64,000 nt of DNA from Streptomyces durocortorensis (GCF_031760065.1 NZ_CP134500.1:6448001-6512000), one strand, 5' to 3'. Shown: positions 48,892 to 57,385, counted from the first letter of the stretch. Notes: generated by a model from the letters alone, not told the origin. Program-made: numbers and translations.

Positions 48892-49755
48892 TCAGGACGG
48901 CACGTGGGCGCGCAGATGGGCGGCGGTCTCCCGGTCGGCGGGGAGAAACGTCTCGATGGCCAGCTCGGCCACCGTCACGTCCATCGGAGTGTTGAACGTC
49001 GCGATCGACGACAAGAACGACAGGACCCGGCCCCTGTGTTCGAGCAGCAACGGCAGCGCGAACACGGGCGGCCGGTCCCTCCCCGGGCCGTCCGCTCCCT
49101 CCGCTCGCGCGTCCCCGTCGGCCAGGTCGGCCAGGTCGGTCCGGCCGGCCAGGTCGGTCCGCGAAGGTACCGGGTAGGCGGCCACCTCGTCGTACAGCGC
49201 ACGCAGCTCGGGCGAGCGGGCGAGGGCGATCTGACGGTCCATCTGCGCCAGCAGGTCCGCCCGCCACTCCGGGAGATTCACGATGCGCGGGGCGAGCCCC
49301 TCCGGATGGAGAGTCAGCCGCATCGCGTTCACCGGAGGGGTCAGCAGCCGCTCGGACACCCCCTCCAGCAGCAGAGCGATCCCCCGGTTTGCCGCAACCA
49401 CCCCGTACGTGCCGTTCACGACGAGCGCGGGACAGGGCTCGTACGCGGTCAGCAGCCGCTCCAGGCTCTCGCGCAAGGACGCCATCGCGGGGTCGTCGAG
49501 CGGTGTCTGCGTATAGCGGGGTGCGTAACCGGCCACCACCAGAAGGGCGTTGCGTTCGCGGACCGGGATGTCCAGCTGCTCGGCCAGCCGCAGGACCATT
49601 TCCTCGCTGGGCCGGGAGCGGCCCGTCTCGATGAACGAGATGTGGCGGGCCGAGGAGTCCGCGCGCAGCGCCAGCTCCAGCTGACTGATGCGCCGCTGCT
49701 CCCGCCAGCCCCGCAGTAGTGGCCCCACTCCCGTGTCGGGCACGACAGTCGTCAT
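48892..49755 (-). CDS. XRE-family regulator with MmyB-like ligand-binding domain
   Basis: 287 residues. N-terminal helix-turn-helix at about 10-65 (LLRGWREQRRISQLELALRADSSARHISFIETGRSRPSEEMVLRLAEQL). The rest is the MmyB-like LBD: LLVVAGYAPRY, PCPALVVNGTYGVVAANRGIALLLEG, ending IATFNTPMDVTVAELAIETFLPADRETAAHLR. Members often sit beside and control an adjacent enzyme gene; here the divergent neighbour is the pterin dehydratase at 49862. A short tandem repeat codes for DLAGRTDLADLADGDA, absent from the family core, at about residues 199-214. Confidence 0.85.
   Translation of the reverse strand: MTTVVPDTGVGPLLRGWREQRRISQLELALRADSSARHISFIETGRSRPSEEMVLRLAEQLDIPVRERNALLVVAGYAPRYTQTPLDDPAMASLRESLERLLTAYEPCPALVVNGTYGVVAANRGIALLLEGVSERLLTPPVNAMRLTLHPEGLAPRIVNLPEWRADLLAQMDRQIALARSPELRALYDEVAAYPVPSRTDLAGRTDLADLADGDARAEGADGPGRDRPPVFALPLLLEHRGRVLSFLSSIATFNTPMDVTVAELAIETFLPADRETAAHLRAHVPS
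49117..49161. repeat. Short in-frame repeat inside the XRE regulator
   Basis: GTCGGCCAG units of 9 bp with one 18-bp variant, on the plus strand. They encode a Leu-Ala-Asp-rich insertion in the ligand-binding domain and keep the reading frame. Confidence 0.6.
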
Positions 49756-49861
49756 GCCGAGACCGTAACGTCACCGGCGTGCCGGGGCCGCAACGGTCGG
49801 CCCCGGTCCGCCGGGGCGTACGTCCTGCCGCCGGCCCACCGAGACACCAGGGAGCCGTTCC

Positions 49862-50167
49862 ATGACCGCCGAACCGCTGTCGCCGAACGAGATCGAACGC
49901 CGCCTGGAGGGCCTGCCCGGCTGGGCGTTGGAAGGGGACCTGCTGACCCGGACCTTCCGGCTGCCCTCCCACTTCGCCGCCGCCGCGCTGACCGTCCACA
50001 TCGCGCAGATCCAGGAGGAGCTGAACCACCACTCCGATCTGACGCTGGGCTACAACACGGTGGCGCTCTCCGTGCACACCCATGACGCGGGCGGCGCGGT
50101 CACCGAGAAGGACTTCACGCTCGCCGCCAGGGTGTCGACCGCCGCGCCGTCCCACGGAGCTGAATGA
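49862..50167 (+). CDS. 4a-hydroxytetrahydrobiopterin (pterin-4-alpha-carbinolamine) dehydratase
   Basis: 101 residues from the ATG at 49862. The PCD fold has LPGWALEGDLLTRTFRLPSHFAAAA, then the active-site stretch ELNHHSDLTLGYNTVALSVHTHDAGGAV; the usual HH-P-D/E is HH-S-D (His56-His57-Ser58-Asp59). It regenerates pterin cofactor after aromatic amino-acid hydroxylation, and some members moonlight. It converges with the LysR gene. The last codons run into a 9-bp repeat. Confidence 0.9.
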   Translation: MTAEPLSPNEIERRLEGLPGWALEGDLLTRTFRLPSHFAAAALTVHIAQIQEELNHHSDLTLGYNTVALSVHTHDAGGAVTEKDFTLAARVSTAAPSHGAE

Positions 50168-50219
50168 GCCGCATGAGCTGAATGAGCTGCCTGAGTCGCA
50201 CGAGCTCCATGCGCCGTAT
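50157..50219 (+). repeat. 9-bp tandem repeat at the 3' end of the pterin dehydratase gene
   Basis: Six units of the type GAGCTGAAT (50157-50210) plus a decayed seventh. The array starts in the last codons (the stop TGA lies in the first and second units) and continues as non-coding sequence. Confidence 0.7.
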
Positions 50220-50294
50220 GGGCCGGGTGGGCTGACGGTCTGGGGTGCCGGGGGTGTACGCCGGCCCGGCGAGGGAGCCCCCTCCGGCCCCGCC

Positions 50295-51257
50295 TCAGGC
50301 CACCGTGCCGAACCGCGGGTGCGTCGTGAGCCACTGGGCGTAGCTCGGGCTCCGCGACACCGCCTCCGCGTACGCCGACCGGGTCGCCCCGGTCACCGTC
50401 GCCGCCGCGGCGTCCGCGGCGGAGGAGTGCGGGTGCCAACCCACCAGATGGCGCCAGCTGAGCGGCGCGCCGGCCAGCGGTCTGGTGACCAGCCCGGGGG
50501 CCGGCGGGAACGTCGCCCGGCACAGCCCGATCGCCCGCCCCACCTGGACCAGGTGGACGACGGACGCGGTGTCCGTCTCGTACACCGACACCGGGGTGAA
50601 GCCCGCCCGCGCGCAGGCCGTGGCGAAACAGTCCGCGAAGCAGCCGTCGCCCGGTACGTCCGCCCAGCACTCGTCCGCCAGTGCGGCCAGCTCCAGTTCG
50701 CTCTGTCCGGCCAGGGCGTGGTCCTCCGGCAGCATCACGAAGACCGGGTCCACCCCGACGACCTCCCAGGCGAGCCGCTCGGCCAGCGGCGGCGGGCTCT
50801 CGCCGCACGTCCCGATGAGTGCGAAGTCCAGCCGCCCGTCGATCACCAGCGAGGCGATCTCGGCCACCGACCACGAGGTGTACGTCGACACGGGCGTCGA
50901 CGGGTGAGCGGCGGCCATCCGGTCCACCAGACCGCCGAGCAGCGGACCGTGCGTGCCGCCCAGCCGGAACCGGTCCAGCGCTCCCGTGGCGTTGGCGAAC
51001 CGTACGGCCTCCGCCTGGAGTTCGCTCACCGCGGGCAGCACCACCCGGGCCCGTTCCAGCACCAGTTCGCCGAGCGGGGTGGCGCGGGCACCGGTGTGGT
51101 CACGCTCGAAGAGCGCGCCTCCCAGGGCCTTCTCGATCCGCCGCAGCTGGGCGCTGAGGGCGGGCTGGGCCAGCCCGAGGGTGGCGGCGGCCTTGGTGAG
51201 GCTGCCTGTGTCGGCTATGGCACGGACCGTTCGCAGATGGCGCAACTCCAGCTCCAT
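50295..51257 (-). CDS. LysR-family transcriptional regulator
   Basis: 320 residues from the ATG at 51257. HTH at 1-60: MELELRHLRTVRAIADTGSL, TKAAATLGLAQPALSAQLRRIEKALGG; effector domain follows (RLGGTHGPLLGGLVDRMAAAHPS ...). There is no ribosome-binding site, but a -10 box (TAACTT) lies 6 nt before the ATG and a -35 (TTGCCG) at 17-nt spacing, so the transcript is probably leaderless. An AT-rich palindrome covers start and -10, consistent with self-repression. It faces the His-rich methyltransferase gene divergently and is its likely regulator. Confidence 0.9.
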   Translation of the reverse strand: MELELRHLRTVRAIADTGSLTKAAATLGLAQPALSAQLRRIEKALGGALFERDHTGARATPLGELVLERARVVLPAVSELQAEAVRFANATGALDRFRLGGTHGPLLGGLVDRMAAAHPSTPVSTYTSWSVAEIASLVIDGRLDFALIGTCGESPPPLAERLAWEVVGVDPVFVMLPEDHALAGQSELELAALADECWADVPGDGCFADCFATACARAGFTPVSVYETDTASVVHLVQVGRAIGLCRATFPPAPGLVTRPLAGAPLSWRHLVGWHPHSSAADAAAATVTGATRSAYAEAVSRSPSYAQWLTTHPRFGTVA

Positions 51258-51292
51258 AATGGCAAGTTATGGGCCCATGGGCGGCGCGGCAA
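51254..51292 (-). promoter_or_regulatory. Leaderless lysR promoter with overlapping palindrome
   Basis: Minus strand: TTGCCG (51287-51292), 17-nt spacer, TAACTT (51264-51269), 6 nt, ATG. The inverted repeat CCATAA-N7-TTATGG at 51254-51272 includes the start codon and the -10 box and fits the LysR-type T-N11-A pattern. Confidence 0.65.
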
Positions 51293-51583
51293 TATGCGTG
51301 CTCCGCCTACCGTTCAGTCGGTGTCCTCGGCCCGTACCCCGCCGCGTCGGCCGACGGGCGTACGGGCCCGGCGCCAGCGGCGCCAGACACCGACCGAATC
51401 TTCGGCTCCCGCCCCAGAGGCTGCTTCACCCCGTCCGTCGCCGCCGTGTCGTGACCGTCGAGCACCGTCGCGAACAACTCGGCCGGGCCGTGGAGGTCCA
51501 GACGTCCCGCAGGCGGAAGGGGGCGAGTTGCTGAAACGGCAACAGGATTTGCCGACCGGCCGCACGCTGGGGAGCCTGGTCCC
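51258..51583. other. Divergent intergenic region, 326 bp
   Basis: Apart from the lysR promoter and palindrome at 51254-51292 nothing striking is seen. From 51300 to 51560 both strands have open frames but with poor codon preference and no ribosome-binding sites. The promoter of the methyltransferase gene at 51584 was not found; a GGGGAG precedes its ATG. Confidence 0.4.
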
Positions 51584-52567
51584 ATGAACAGCAACGCCGG
51601 TCACGGCCACCACGAAGCGCCCGCACCCACCGCCACGGCTGTCCACCCTCATTCCCACGCCCACGCCCACGCCCACGCCCACACCCCCGCGCACGGGTCC
51701 GGGTCCGGGGCTGATCCGGGCACGGACATCGATTGGGACGTCATGGGCCCGCTGCTGGAGCAGGACGCCGAACTGAGCAGTACGCAGTACGAGGAAGCGG
51801 CCCGCTGGATCGCCGCCCTGCCCACCGCGCCGCAGGTCCGCCGGGTGCTGGACATCGGCAGCGGCCCCGGAGTCGTCTCCTGCCTGCTGGCCGACGTCTT
51901 CCCCGAGGCGGAGGTCGTCGCCGTCGACGCGACGCCCGCCCTCCTGGAGCGCGCGAGGAACCGGGCCCGGCGCCTCGGCGTGATCGAACGCTTCGACACA
52001 AGGGAGGCCGAACTGCCCCGTGACGTCGACCGGTTGGGTCAGGCCGACCTGGTCTGGGCGGGCAACTCCCTGCACCACATGGGAGACCAGCGCGCCGCCC
52101 TCGCCTCCTTCGCCGGGCTCCTGACGCCCGGCGGGACCGTCGCGCTCGTCGAGGGCGGGCTCCCCACCCGGCGGCTGCCCCGCGACATCGGCATCGGGCG
52201 GCCCGGTCTGGAGGCCCGGATGGAGGCGGCGGCCGCCGAGCGCTTCGACCGGATGCGCGCCGAACTCCCCGACACGAAAAGGGAGACCGAGGACTGGAGT
52301 GCGCTGCTCGCCGCCGTCGGACTCGCCCCGCAGGGCACCCGAAGCTTCCTGCTCGACCTGCCCGCCCCGCTCTCCCGCGCCGCTCGCGACCATGCCGTCG
52401 CGAGCATGGCCCGCGAGCGCGAGGTGTTCGGGGAACTGCTCACGGCCGAGGACGACGCCGTACTGGAAAGGCTGCTGGACCCCGATGACCCGCAGGGCCT
52501 CCACCACCGGCCCGACGTGTACCTGCTGACCGCCCGCACGGTGCACCTGGGGCGGCGCGAGGCCTGA
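51584..52567 (+). CDS. SAM-dependent methyltransferase with His-rich N terminus
   Basis: 327 residues. Residues 8-38 are His-rich: GHGHHE, then HPHSHAHAHAHAHTPAH, a run of His-Ala repeats that should bind Ni, Zn or Co. From about 80 there is a class I methyltransferase: RRVLDIGSGPGVVSCLLAD (motif I), EVVAVDATPALLERA, LVWAGNSLHHMGDQ (motif IV) and FAGLLTPGGTVALVEGG. Divergent from the LysR gene. The coupling of a metal-binding tail with a methyltransferase could mean metal-sensing, metal storage or cofactor delivery; the sequence does not decide. Confidence 0.85.
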   Translation: MNSNAGHGHHEAPAPTATAVHPHSHAHAHAHAHTPAHGSGSGADPGTDIDWDVMGPLLEQDAELSSTQYEEAARWIAALPTAPQVRRVLDIGSGPGVVSCLLADVFPEAEVVAVDATPALLERARNRARRLGVIERFDTREAELPRDVDRLGQADLVWAGNSLHHMGDQRAALASFAGLLTPGGTVALVEGGLPTRRLPRDIGIGRPGLEARMEAAAAERFDRMRAELPDTKRETEDWSALLAAVGLAPQGTRSFLLDLPAPLSRAARDHAVASMAREREVFGELLTAEDDAVLERLLDPDDPQGLHHRPDVYLLTARTVHLGRREA

Positions 52568-52594
52568 GAGACTCCCTGGAAGGTTGCTGACCTT

Positions 52595-53062
52595 CTAGGC
52601 CACCGGCTCCAACCTCCACCACTGGAAAGGGGAATCGGTGTCCTCCCACTGCTGCACCGTCCCCCCTTCCTCCGTCGAGCGGTCCGCCACCTCCATGACG
52701 AGGCCGCTGATGAAGCTCACCAGCGTCACTGTCCCCGGGGCCTCCGCGTGCTGCTCGATCAGCCACTCCTGAGCGCCGAAGTTGTTGGCCTTCCACTGCT
52801 GGATACGGGTGCCGTTCTCCGTGGCGGCGTTCGCCACGTCCAGCCGCTTCCCGCTGTGGGCGTTGACCAGGTGGAAGAGGGCGGCGCCCTCGTGGACGGG
52901 GGACAGCTGCCACACCTGCGCGTCCGTCCCGTCGTCCTTGCCCTGCTGGACCCGGGCGCCACTGCCCTTGGCCCCGCCGTAGACCTCCAGCACCAGTTCG
53001 CTGCCGACGTTGCGCAGGCGGTAGGGGCCTGCCTCGACGACGGGCGCGGGTTCGCTGCTCAT
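52595..53062 (-). CDS. Ricin-type beta-trefoil lectin-domain protein
   Basis: 155 residues from the ATG at 53062 (GGAGAT upstream). Three repeats with the QxW core: DAQVWQLSP, FGAQEWLIEQ and PFQWWRLEPV, each preceded by a QQG/QQW turn (VQQGKDDG, IQQWKANN, VQQWEDTD). This is one complete RICIN domain. There is no signal peptide or catalytic domain, so a cytoplasmic or non-classically exported carbohydrate binder. Monocistronic or ahead of nothing; it is downstream of no obvious enzyme partner. Confidence 0.87.
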   Translation of the reverse strand: MSSEPAPVVEAGPYRLRNVGSELVLEVYGGAKGSGARVQQGKDDGTDAQVWQLSPVHEGAALFHLVNAHSGKRLDVANAATENGTRIQQWKANNFGAQEWLIEQHAEAPGTVTLVSFISGLVMEVADRSTEEGGTVQQWEDTDSPFQWWRLEPVA

Positions 53063-53125
53063 GTTGTTCCGTATCTCTCCGGTTGCGGTGTGCGCTTCGG
53101 CTCGGACATCGACCTGACCGACGAC

Positions 53126-53157
53126 GGCGCCCCCACCGGTATCACGGTGGGGGCGCC
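53126..53157 (-). terminator. Perfect 13-bp hairpin downstream of the aldo/keto reductase
   Basis: GGCGCCCCCACCG (53126-53138) and CGGTGGGGGCGCC (53145-53157) pair fully around a 6-nt loop, 14 bp after the reductase stop. Confidence 0.75.
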
Positions 53158-53171
53158 GGGGGCTTCGACGC

Positions 53172-54008
53172 TCAGGCGCCGACGTTGAACTCCGCCGGGT
53201 CCGGGCCGAGCCGCTTGCCCTCGTCCAGCGCGGCGAACGCGGCGAGGTCATCGGCGTCCAGCTCGAAGCCGAACACATCGAGGTTCTCCTTGATCCGCGA
53301 CGGGGTCACCGACTTCGGGATCACGATGTTGCCGGTCTGGAGGTGCCAGCGCAGCACCGCCTGGGCGGGGGTGCGGCCGTGCTTCTGGGCGATGGCGACG
53401 ACCGTCGGCACCTCCAGCAGGCCCTTGCCCTGGCCCAGCGGCGACCACGCCTCGGTGGCGATGCCGTGCTCCGCGTGGAAGGCGCGGGACTCGGCCTGCT
53501 GGAGCTGCGGGTGCAGCTCGATCTGGTTGAGGACGGGAACCACGGAGGTCTCCGCGAGCAGTCGCTTCAGATGCTCGGGGCGGAAGTTCGACACGCCGAT
53601 GGCCTTGGCGCGGCCGTCGGCGTAGATCTTCTCGAACGCCTTGTACGTGTCGGTGTACGCGTCCTTCGCAGGGACCGGCCAGTGGATCAGATACAGGTCG
53701 ACGTAGTCCAGGCCGAGCTTGTCCAGCGAGGCGTCGAAAGCGCGCAGCGTGCTGTCGTACCCCTGCTCGGAGTTCCACAGCTTGGTGGTGATGAACAGCT
53801 CGTCACGGGCGATGCCGGAGGTGGCGACCGCCTTGCCGGTGCCCGCCTCGTTCTCGTAGATCGCGGCGGTGTCGATGCTTCGGTACCCGGCCCTGAGGGC
53901 TGTGGCCACGGCCTTCTCCGCCTCGTCGTCCGGCACCTGCCAGACGCCGAAACCGAGCTGCGGCATGTCGAGGCCGTTGTTGAGGGTGATGGAGGGGACC
54001 TGGCTCAC
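53172..54008 (-). CDS. Aldo/keto reductase
   Basis: 278 residues with the catalytic tetrad Asp46 and Tyr51 (YRSIDTAAIYENE), Lys76 (FITTKLWN) and His109 (YLIHWP). NADPH-binding segment NIVIPKSVTPSRIKENLDVF is close to the C terminus. The short form is that of 2,5-diketo-gluconate reductase/AKR5-like enzymes; natural substrate unknown. It ends at a strong hairpin and is 87 bp downstream of the acyl-CoA ligase on the same strand? No: the ligase ends at 54096 and precedes it in transcription, so the two may be cotranscribed. Confidence 0.92.
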   Translation of the reverse strand: MSQVPSITLNNGLDMPQLGFGVWQVPDDEAEKAVATALRAGYRSIDTAAIYENEAGTGKAVATSGIARDELFITTKLWNSEQGYDSTLRAFDASLDKLGLDYVDLYLIHWPVPAKDAYTDTYKAFEKIYADGRAKAIGVSNFRPEHLKRLLAETSVVPVLNQIELHPQLQQAESRAFHAEHGIATEAWSPLGQGKGLLEVPTVVAIAQKHGRTPAQAVLRWHLQTGNIVIPKSVTPSRIKENLDVFGFELDADDLAAFAALDEGKRLGPDPAEFNVGA

Positions 54009-54095
54009 GAGCGATCGATCCTAACGTCGTCGATTGGTACTCCCCACCACAACGCCCGGGCGGCCACGGACATTCCCGCACCCGGCCGCGCCGCA

Positions 54096-55919
54096 TCAGT
54101 GGTAGAGCGCGTCCACCTCCGCCGCGTACGCCGCCTCGATCGCCTTGCGTTTCAGCTTCAGCGATGGCGTCAGCAGCCCGTGGTCCTCGGTGAACTGGTG
54201 GGCCAGTATCCGGAACGTACGGATCGACTCCGCCTGCGACACCGCCGTGTTGGCCGCCACCACCGCCCGGCGGATCTCCATCTCCAGGTCCGGGTCGCGC
54301 ACCAGGTCGGCGGGGGCGAGCGGGGCACGGCCCTGCATGGACAGCCAGTGGTCCACGGACTCCTGGTCGACGGTGACCAGCGCCGCGATGTACGGGCGGT
54401 CGTTGCCGACGACGATGCACTGGGCGACCAGCGGATGCGCCCGTACGCGCTCCTCCAGGCCGGCCGGGGAGACGCTCTTGCCCCCGGACGTCACCAGGAT
54501 CTCCTTCTTCCGCCCGGTGATCCTCAGATAGCCGTCCTCGTCCAGCGAACCGAGGTCGCCGGTGGCCAGCCAGCCGTCGCGCAGCACGGCCCGGGTGGCC
54601 TCGGGGTTGCCCAGATAGCCGGAGAACACGTTCGCCCCGTGCAGCCAGACCTCGCCGTCCTCGGCGATGTGCACCGAGGTCCCGGGAATGGGCTGCCCGA
54701 CCGTGCCGTACCGGGTGCGCTCGGGCGGGTTCGCGGTCGCCGCCGCGGTCGACTCGGTCAGCCCGTACCCCTCGAAGACGCTCACCCCGGCGCCCGCGAA
54801 GAACAGTCCGAGCCGGCGGTCCATGCCCGAGCCGCCCGACATCGCGTGCCGCACCCGGCCGCCCATGGCATCGCGGACCCTCTTGTAGACGACCTTGTCG
54901 AAGAACTGGTGCTGCATCCGCAGCCCCGCCGAGGGCCCGGGGCCGTCCCCGAACGCCTTCTGCTCCAGCGCCTCGGCGTACTTCACCGCGACCTCGACGG
55001 CCTTGTCGAACGGGCCTGCCCGGCCCTCCGCCTCCGCCTTGCGCCGCGCCCCGTTGAAGACCTTCTCGAAGATGTACGGCACGGCCAGGATGAAGGTGGG
55101 CCGGAACGTCATCAGGTCCGGCATCAGCGCGTTCGCCGACAGCTCCGGCTGATGGCCGAGTTTGACCCGGCCCCGGACCGCCGCGATCTCCACCATCCGG
55201 CCGAAGACATGGGCCAGCGGCAGGAAGAGCAGCGTGGCCGCCTCGTCACCCGGCTTGGAGTGGAACACCGGCTCCCAGCGGCCGACCATCGTGTCGCTCT
55301 CGAACATGAAGCTCGCGTGGGTGATCACACACCCCTTGGGGCGGCCGGTCGTCCCGGAGGTGTAGATGACGGTCGCCACGGACTCGGGAGTCACCGCGCG
55401 CCGGTGCCGGTGGACCACCTCGTCGTCGACCTGCGCGCCCGCCGCGACCAGCTCGTCCACCGCCCCGGCGTCCAGCTGCCACAGCCGCTTCAGACGCGGC
55501 AGCCGGTCGATCACCGAACCGACGGTCATCGCATGGTCCTCGTGCTCGACCATCACCGCCACGACCTCGGCGTCGTGCAGCATCCACAGGACCTGCTCGG
55601 CCGAGGACGTCGGATAGATCGGCACCGACTGGGCCCCGACGGTCCAGAGCGCGAAGTCGAGGAGGGTCCACTCGTAGCGCGTACGGGACATCAGCGCGAC
55701 CCGGTCGCCGAAGCGCACGCCGTGCGCGATCAGCCCCCTCGCCAGGGCCAGCACCTCGTCGCGGAATACCTCCGAGGTCACATCCCGCCACTGTCCGCCC
55801 GCGTCCTTGCGGCCGAGCGCGACCCGCCGGGGATCGTCCTCGGCGTGGTCGAAGACCACATCGGCCAGACCGCCGACCTGGGGCGCGGCTGCCATGGGTG
55901 GGACAGTGAATTCACGCAA
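54096..55919 (-). CDS. Long-chain fatty acid-CoA ligase (AMP-forming)
   Basis: 607 residues from a TTG at 55919 (LREFTVPPMAAAPQVGG), which has GAGGAG 8 nt before it; the ATG nine codons further up (55946) lacks a ribosome site. AMP-binding motifs: VIYTSGTTGRPKGCVITH, ESTAAATANPPERTRYGTVG, and the hinge DLGSLDEDGYLRITGRKKEILVTSGGKSVSP. It is a member of the FadD15-like group, activating fatty acids for beta-oxidation or lipid synthesis. Membrane-associated, cytoplasmic. Confidence 0.9.
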   Translation of the reverse strand: MREFTVPPMAAAPQVGGLADVVFDHAEDDPRRVALGRKDAGGQWRDVTSEVFRDEVLALARGLIAHGVRFGDRVALMSRTRYEWTLLDFALWTVGAQSVPIYPTSSAEQVLWMLHDAEVVAVMVEHEDHAMTVGSVIDRLPRLKRLWQLDAGAVDELVAAGAQVDDEVVHRHRRAVTPESVATVIYTSGTTGRPKGCVITHASFMFESDTMVGRWEPVFHSKPGDEAATLLFLPLAHVFGRMVEIAAVRGRVKLGHQPELSANALMPDLMTFRPTFILAVPYIFEKVFNGARRKAEAEGRAGPFDKAVEVAVKYAEALEQKAFGDGPGPSAGLRMQHQFFDKVVYKRVRDAMGGRVRHAMSGGSGMDRRLGLFFAGAGVSVFEGYGLTESTAAATANPPERTRYGTVGQPIPGTSVHIAEDGEVWLHGANVFSGYLGNPEATRAVLRDGWLATGDLGSLDEDGYLRITGRKKEILVTSGGKSVSPAGLEERVRAHPLVAQCIVVGNDRPYIAALVTVDQESVDHWLSMQGRAPLAPADLVRDPDLEMEIRRAVVAANTAVSQAESIRTFRILAHQFTEDHGLLTPSLKLKRKAIEAAYAAEVDALYH

Positions 55920-56159
55920 TGACCTGCTCCTCGTGGCGCTCCGCACAGCGCCGCGACGCTACCCCAAGCAGGGGCTGGGCGGGAGGGCTCCCGACACGCT
56001 CCGTGCACCGGTGCATCCGTCCCGTCAACCGTTGAAATCCGGCCAGATGGGCAAGGGTCGGGCGTACACAGTGCCCGGTTCTGCCGGATGAGTAAGCGGC
56101 TCGCACCGGAATCTCCACCGAATCCGCCCGCCGCGGTCACGGCCGTGCCAGGCGGCCCA

Positions 56160-57053
56160 CTACGAGGCGTCGTGGCCGCCGCCCCCTCGGTGCAGCCGGT
56201 CCCCGCCCGCCAGGATCGCCGCCGCCAGCGCGTCGGCCGCCTCCTGCGCCGGACCCCCGCGACTCCCGTGCAGCAGTACGAAGTCGACACCGCCCAGCTC
56301 GGGCAGCCCCGCCCTGGCCGGAACCGGCACCAGACCAGGCGGAATCAGCCTCCGGGAGTGCGCCATCACCCCCAGGCCCGCCCGCGCAGCCGCCACAAGA
56401 CCGCTCAGGCTCGTACTCGTGACCGCGATCCGCCAGGCCCGCCCGTGTTCCTCCAGCACCTCCAGCGCGCGGGCCCGGGTGAGCCCCGGCGGCGGGAAGA
56501 CGACCAGCGGCACCGGGCGCTCCGGATCGAGCCGCAGGCCCGGCGCGCCGATCCAGTCCAGGGCGTCCCGCCACACCAGCTCGCCGTGCGTGTCGTCGGT
56601 GCGGCGCTTGGCCAGGACGAGATCCAGGCGGCCCGCCGCGAGCTGCCGGTGCAGGGTCCCCGACAGCTCCACCGTGAGCTGGAGCTCGACGTCCGGGTGC
56701 TCGCGGCGGAAGGCCTCCAGGATCTCCGGGAGCCGCGTCAGTACGAAGTCCTCGGAGGCCCCGAAGCGCAGCCGCCCGCGCAGCCGGGTGCCCGCGAAGA
56801 ACGCGGCGGCCCGCTCGTGCGCCGCGAGGATCGTCCGGGCGAAGCCGAGCATCGCCTCGCCGTCCTCGGTCAGATCGACCCGGTGGGTGTCCCGCGCGAA
56901 CAGCTGGCGCCCCGCCGCCTCCTCCAGCCGCCGCACGTGCTGGCTCACCGTGGACTGGCGGACCCCGAGCCTGCGGGCGGCCTGGGTGAAGCTCAGCGTC
57001 TGGGCGACGGCGAGGAAGGTACGCAGCTGGGCGGGGTCGTACGAGGCGTCCAT
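56160..57053 (-). CDS. LysR-family transcriptional regulator
   Basis: 297 residues; HTH MDASYDPAQLRTFLAVAQTLSF, TQAARRLGVRQSTVSQHVRRLEEAAGR (residues 1-62), effector domain to the end. TAACGT (57060-57065) lies 6 nt upstream of the ATG and CTGACT (57083-57088) 17 nt further, so the mRNA looks leaderless, as for the other LysR gene in this window. It is divergent from the symporter-type gene at 57386 and likely controls it. Confidence 0.9.
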   Translation of the reverse strand: MDASYDPAQLRTFLAVAQTLSFTQAARRLGVRQSTVSQHVRRLEEAAGRQLFARDTHRVDLTEDGEAMLGFARTILAAHERAAAFFAGTRLRGRLRFGASEDFVLTRLPEILEAFRREHPDVELQLTVELSGTLHRQLAAGRLDLVLAKRRTDDTHGELVWRDALDWIGAPGLRLDPERPVPLVVFPPPGLTRARALEVLEEHGRAWRIAVTSTSLSGLVAAARAGLGVMAHSRRLIPPGLVPVPARAGLPELGGVDFVLLHGSRGGPAQEAADALAAAILAGGDRLHRGGGGHDAS

Positions 57054-57059
57054 CAGTCC

Positions 57060-57088
57060 ACGTTATCGAGAACGGTGATGACAGTCAG
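57060..57088 (-). promoter_or_regulatory. Leaderless lysR promoter with overlapping palindrome
   Basis: Minus strand: CTGACT (57083-57088), 17-nt spacer, TAACGT (57060-57065), 6 nt, ATG. The imperfect palindrome CGTTATCGAGAACG (57061-57074) overlaps the -10 box, suiting autoregulation by the encoded LysR protein. Confidence 0.5.
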
Positions 57089-57137
57089 AGCGGTGTACGG
57101 GTTTCCCGATCGCCTGGTCAGGAGCAGGATGGTGCCG

Positions 57138-57335
57138 GTACGGCCGGGTTCTCCGGAGCCCGGCGCGGCCGGGTGTCACGCGCCTGGTGCGGCTGGGCAT
57201 CCCGTAGCCCGGTACGGCCGGGTCTCCCGCGCCTGGTACGGCTGGGCATTCCGGAGCCTCGTACGGCTGGGCTTCCCTCTGCCCGGTACGGCCTGGCTTC
57301 CCCGAGCCCGGTGCGGCCGGGGCTCCCGGGGCCCG
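57138..57335. repeat. 24/25-bp minisatellite, eight units
   Basis: Eight contiguous units starting at 57138, 57163, 57187, 57212, 57236, 57261, 57286 and 57311, of 24 or 25 bp, on the pattern GTACGGCYGGG-C/T-nTCCCGnGCCYG. A decayed ninth unit runs to the symporter start region. Each unit has a short self-complementary part (GGG ... CCC). There are no spacers. It fills the gap between the divergent LysR and symporter genes. Confidence 0.85.
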
Positions 57336-57385
57336 GCATGGCCCGATGCCCGATGAACGAACCGTCCCGTGGAGCACCCGAGCAC

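Noticed and set aside
52759..53188. Open frames on the plus strand opposite the ricin-domain gene
   Set aside because: They mirror the lectin gene, lack ribosome sites and the minus frame has the three QxW repeats.
57138..57335. CRISPR array
   Set aside because: Units are contiguous without spacers and imperfect, and no cas gene is present; it is a minisatellite.
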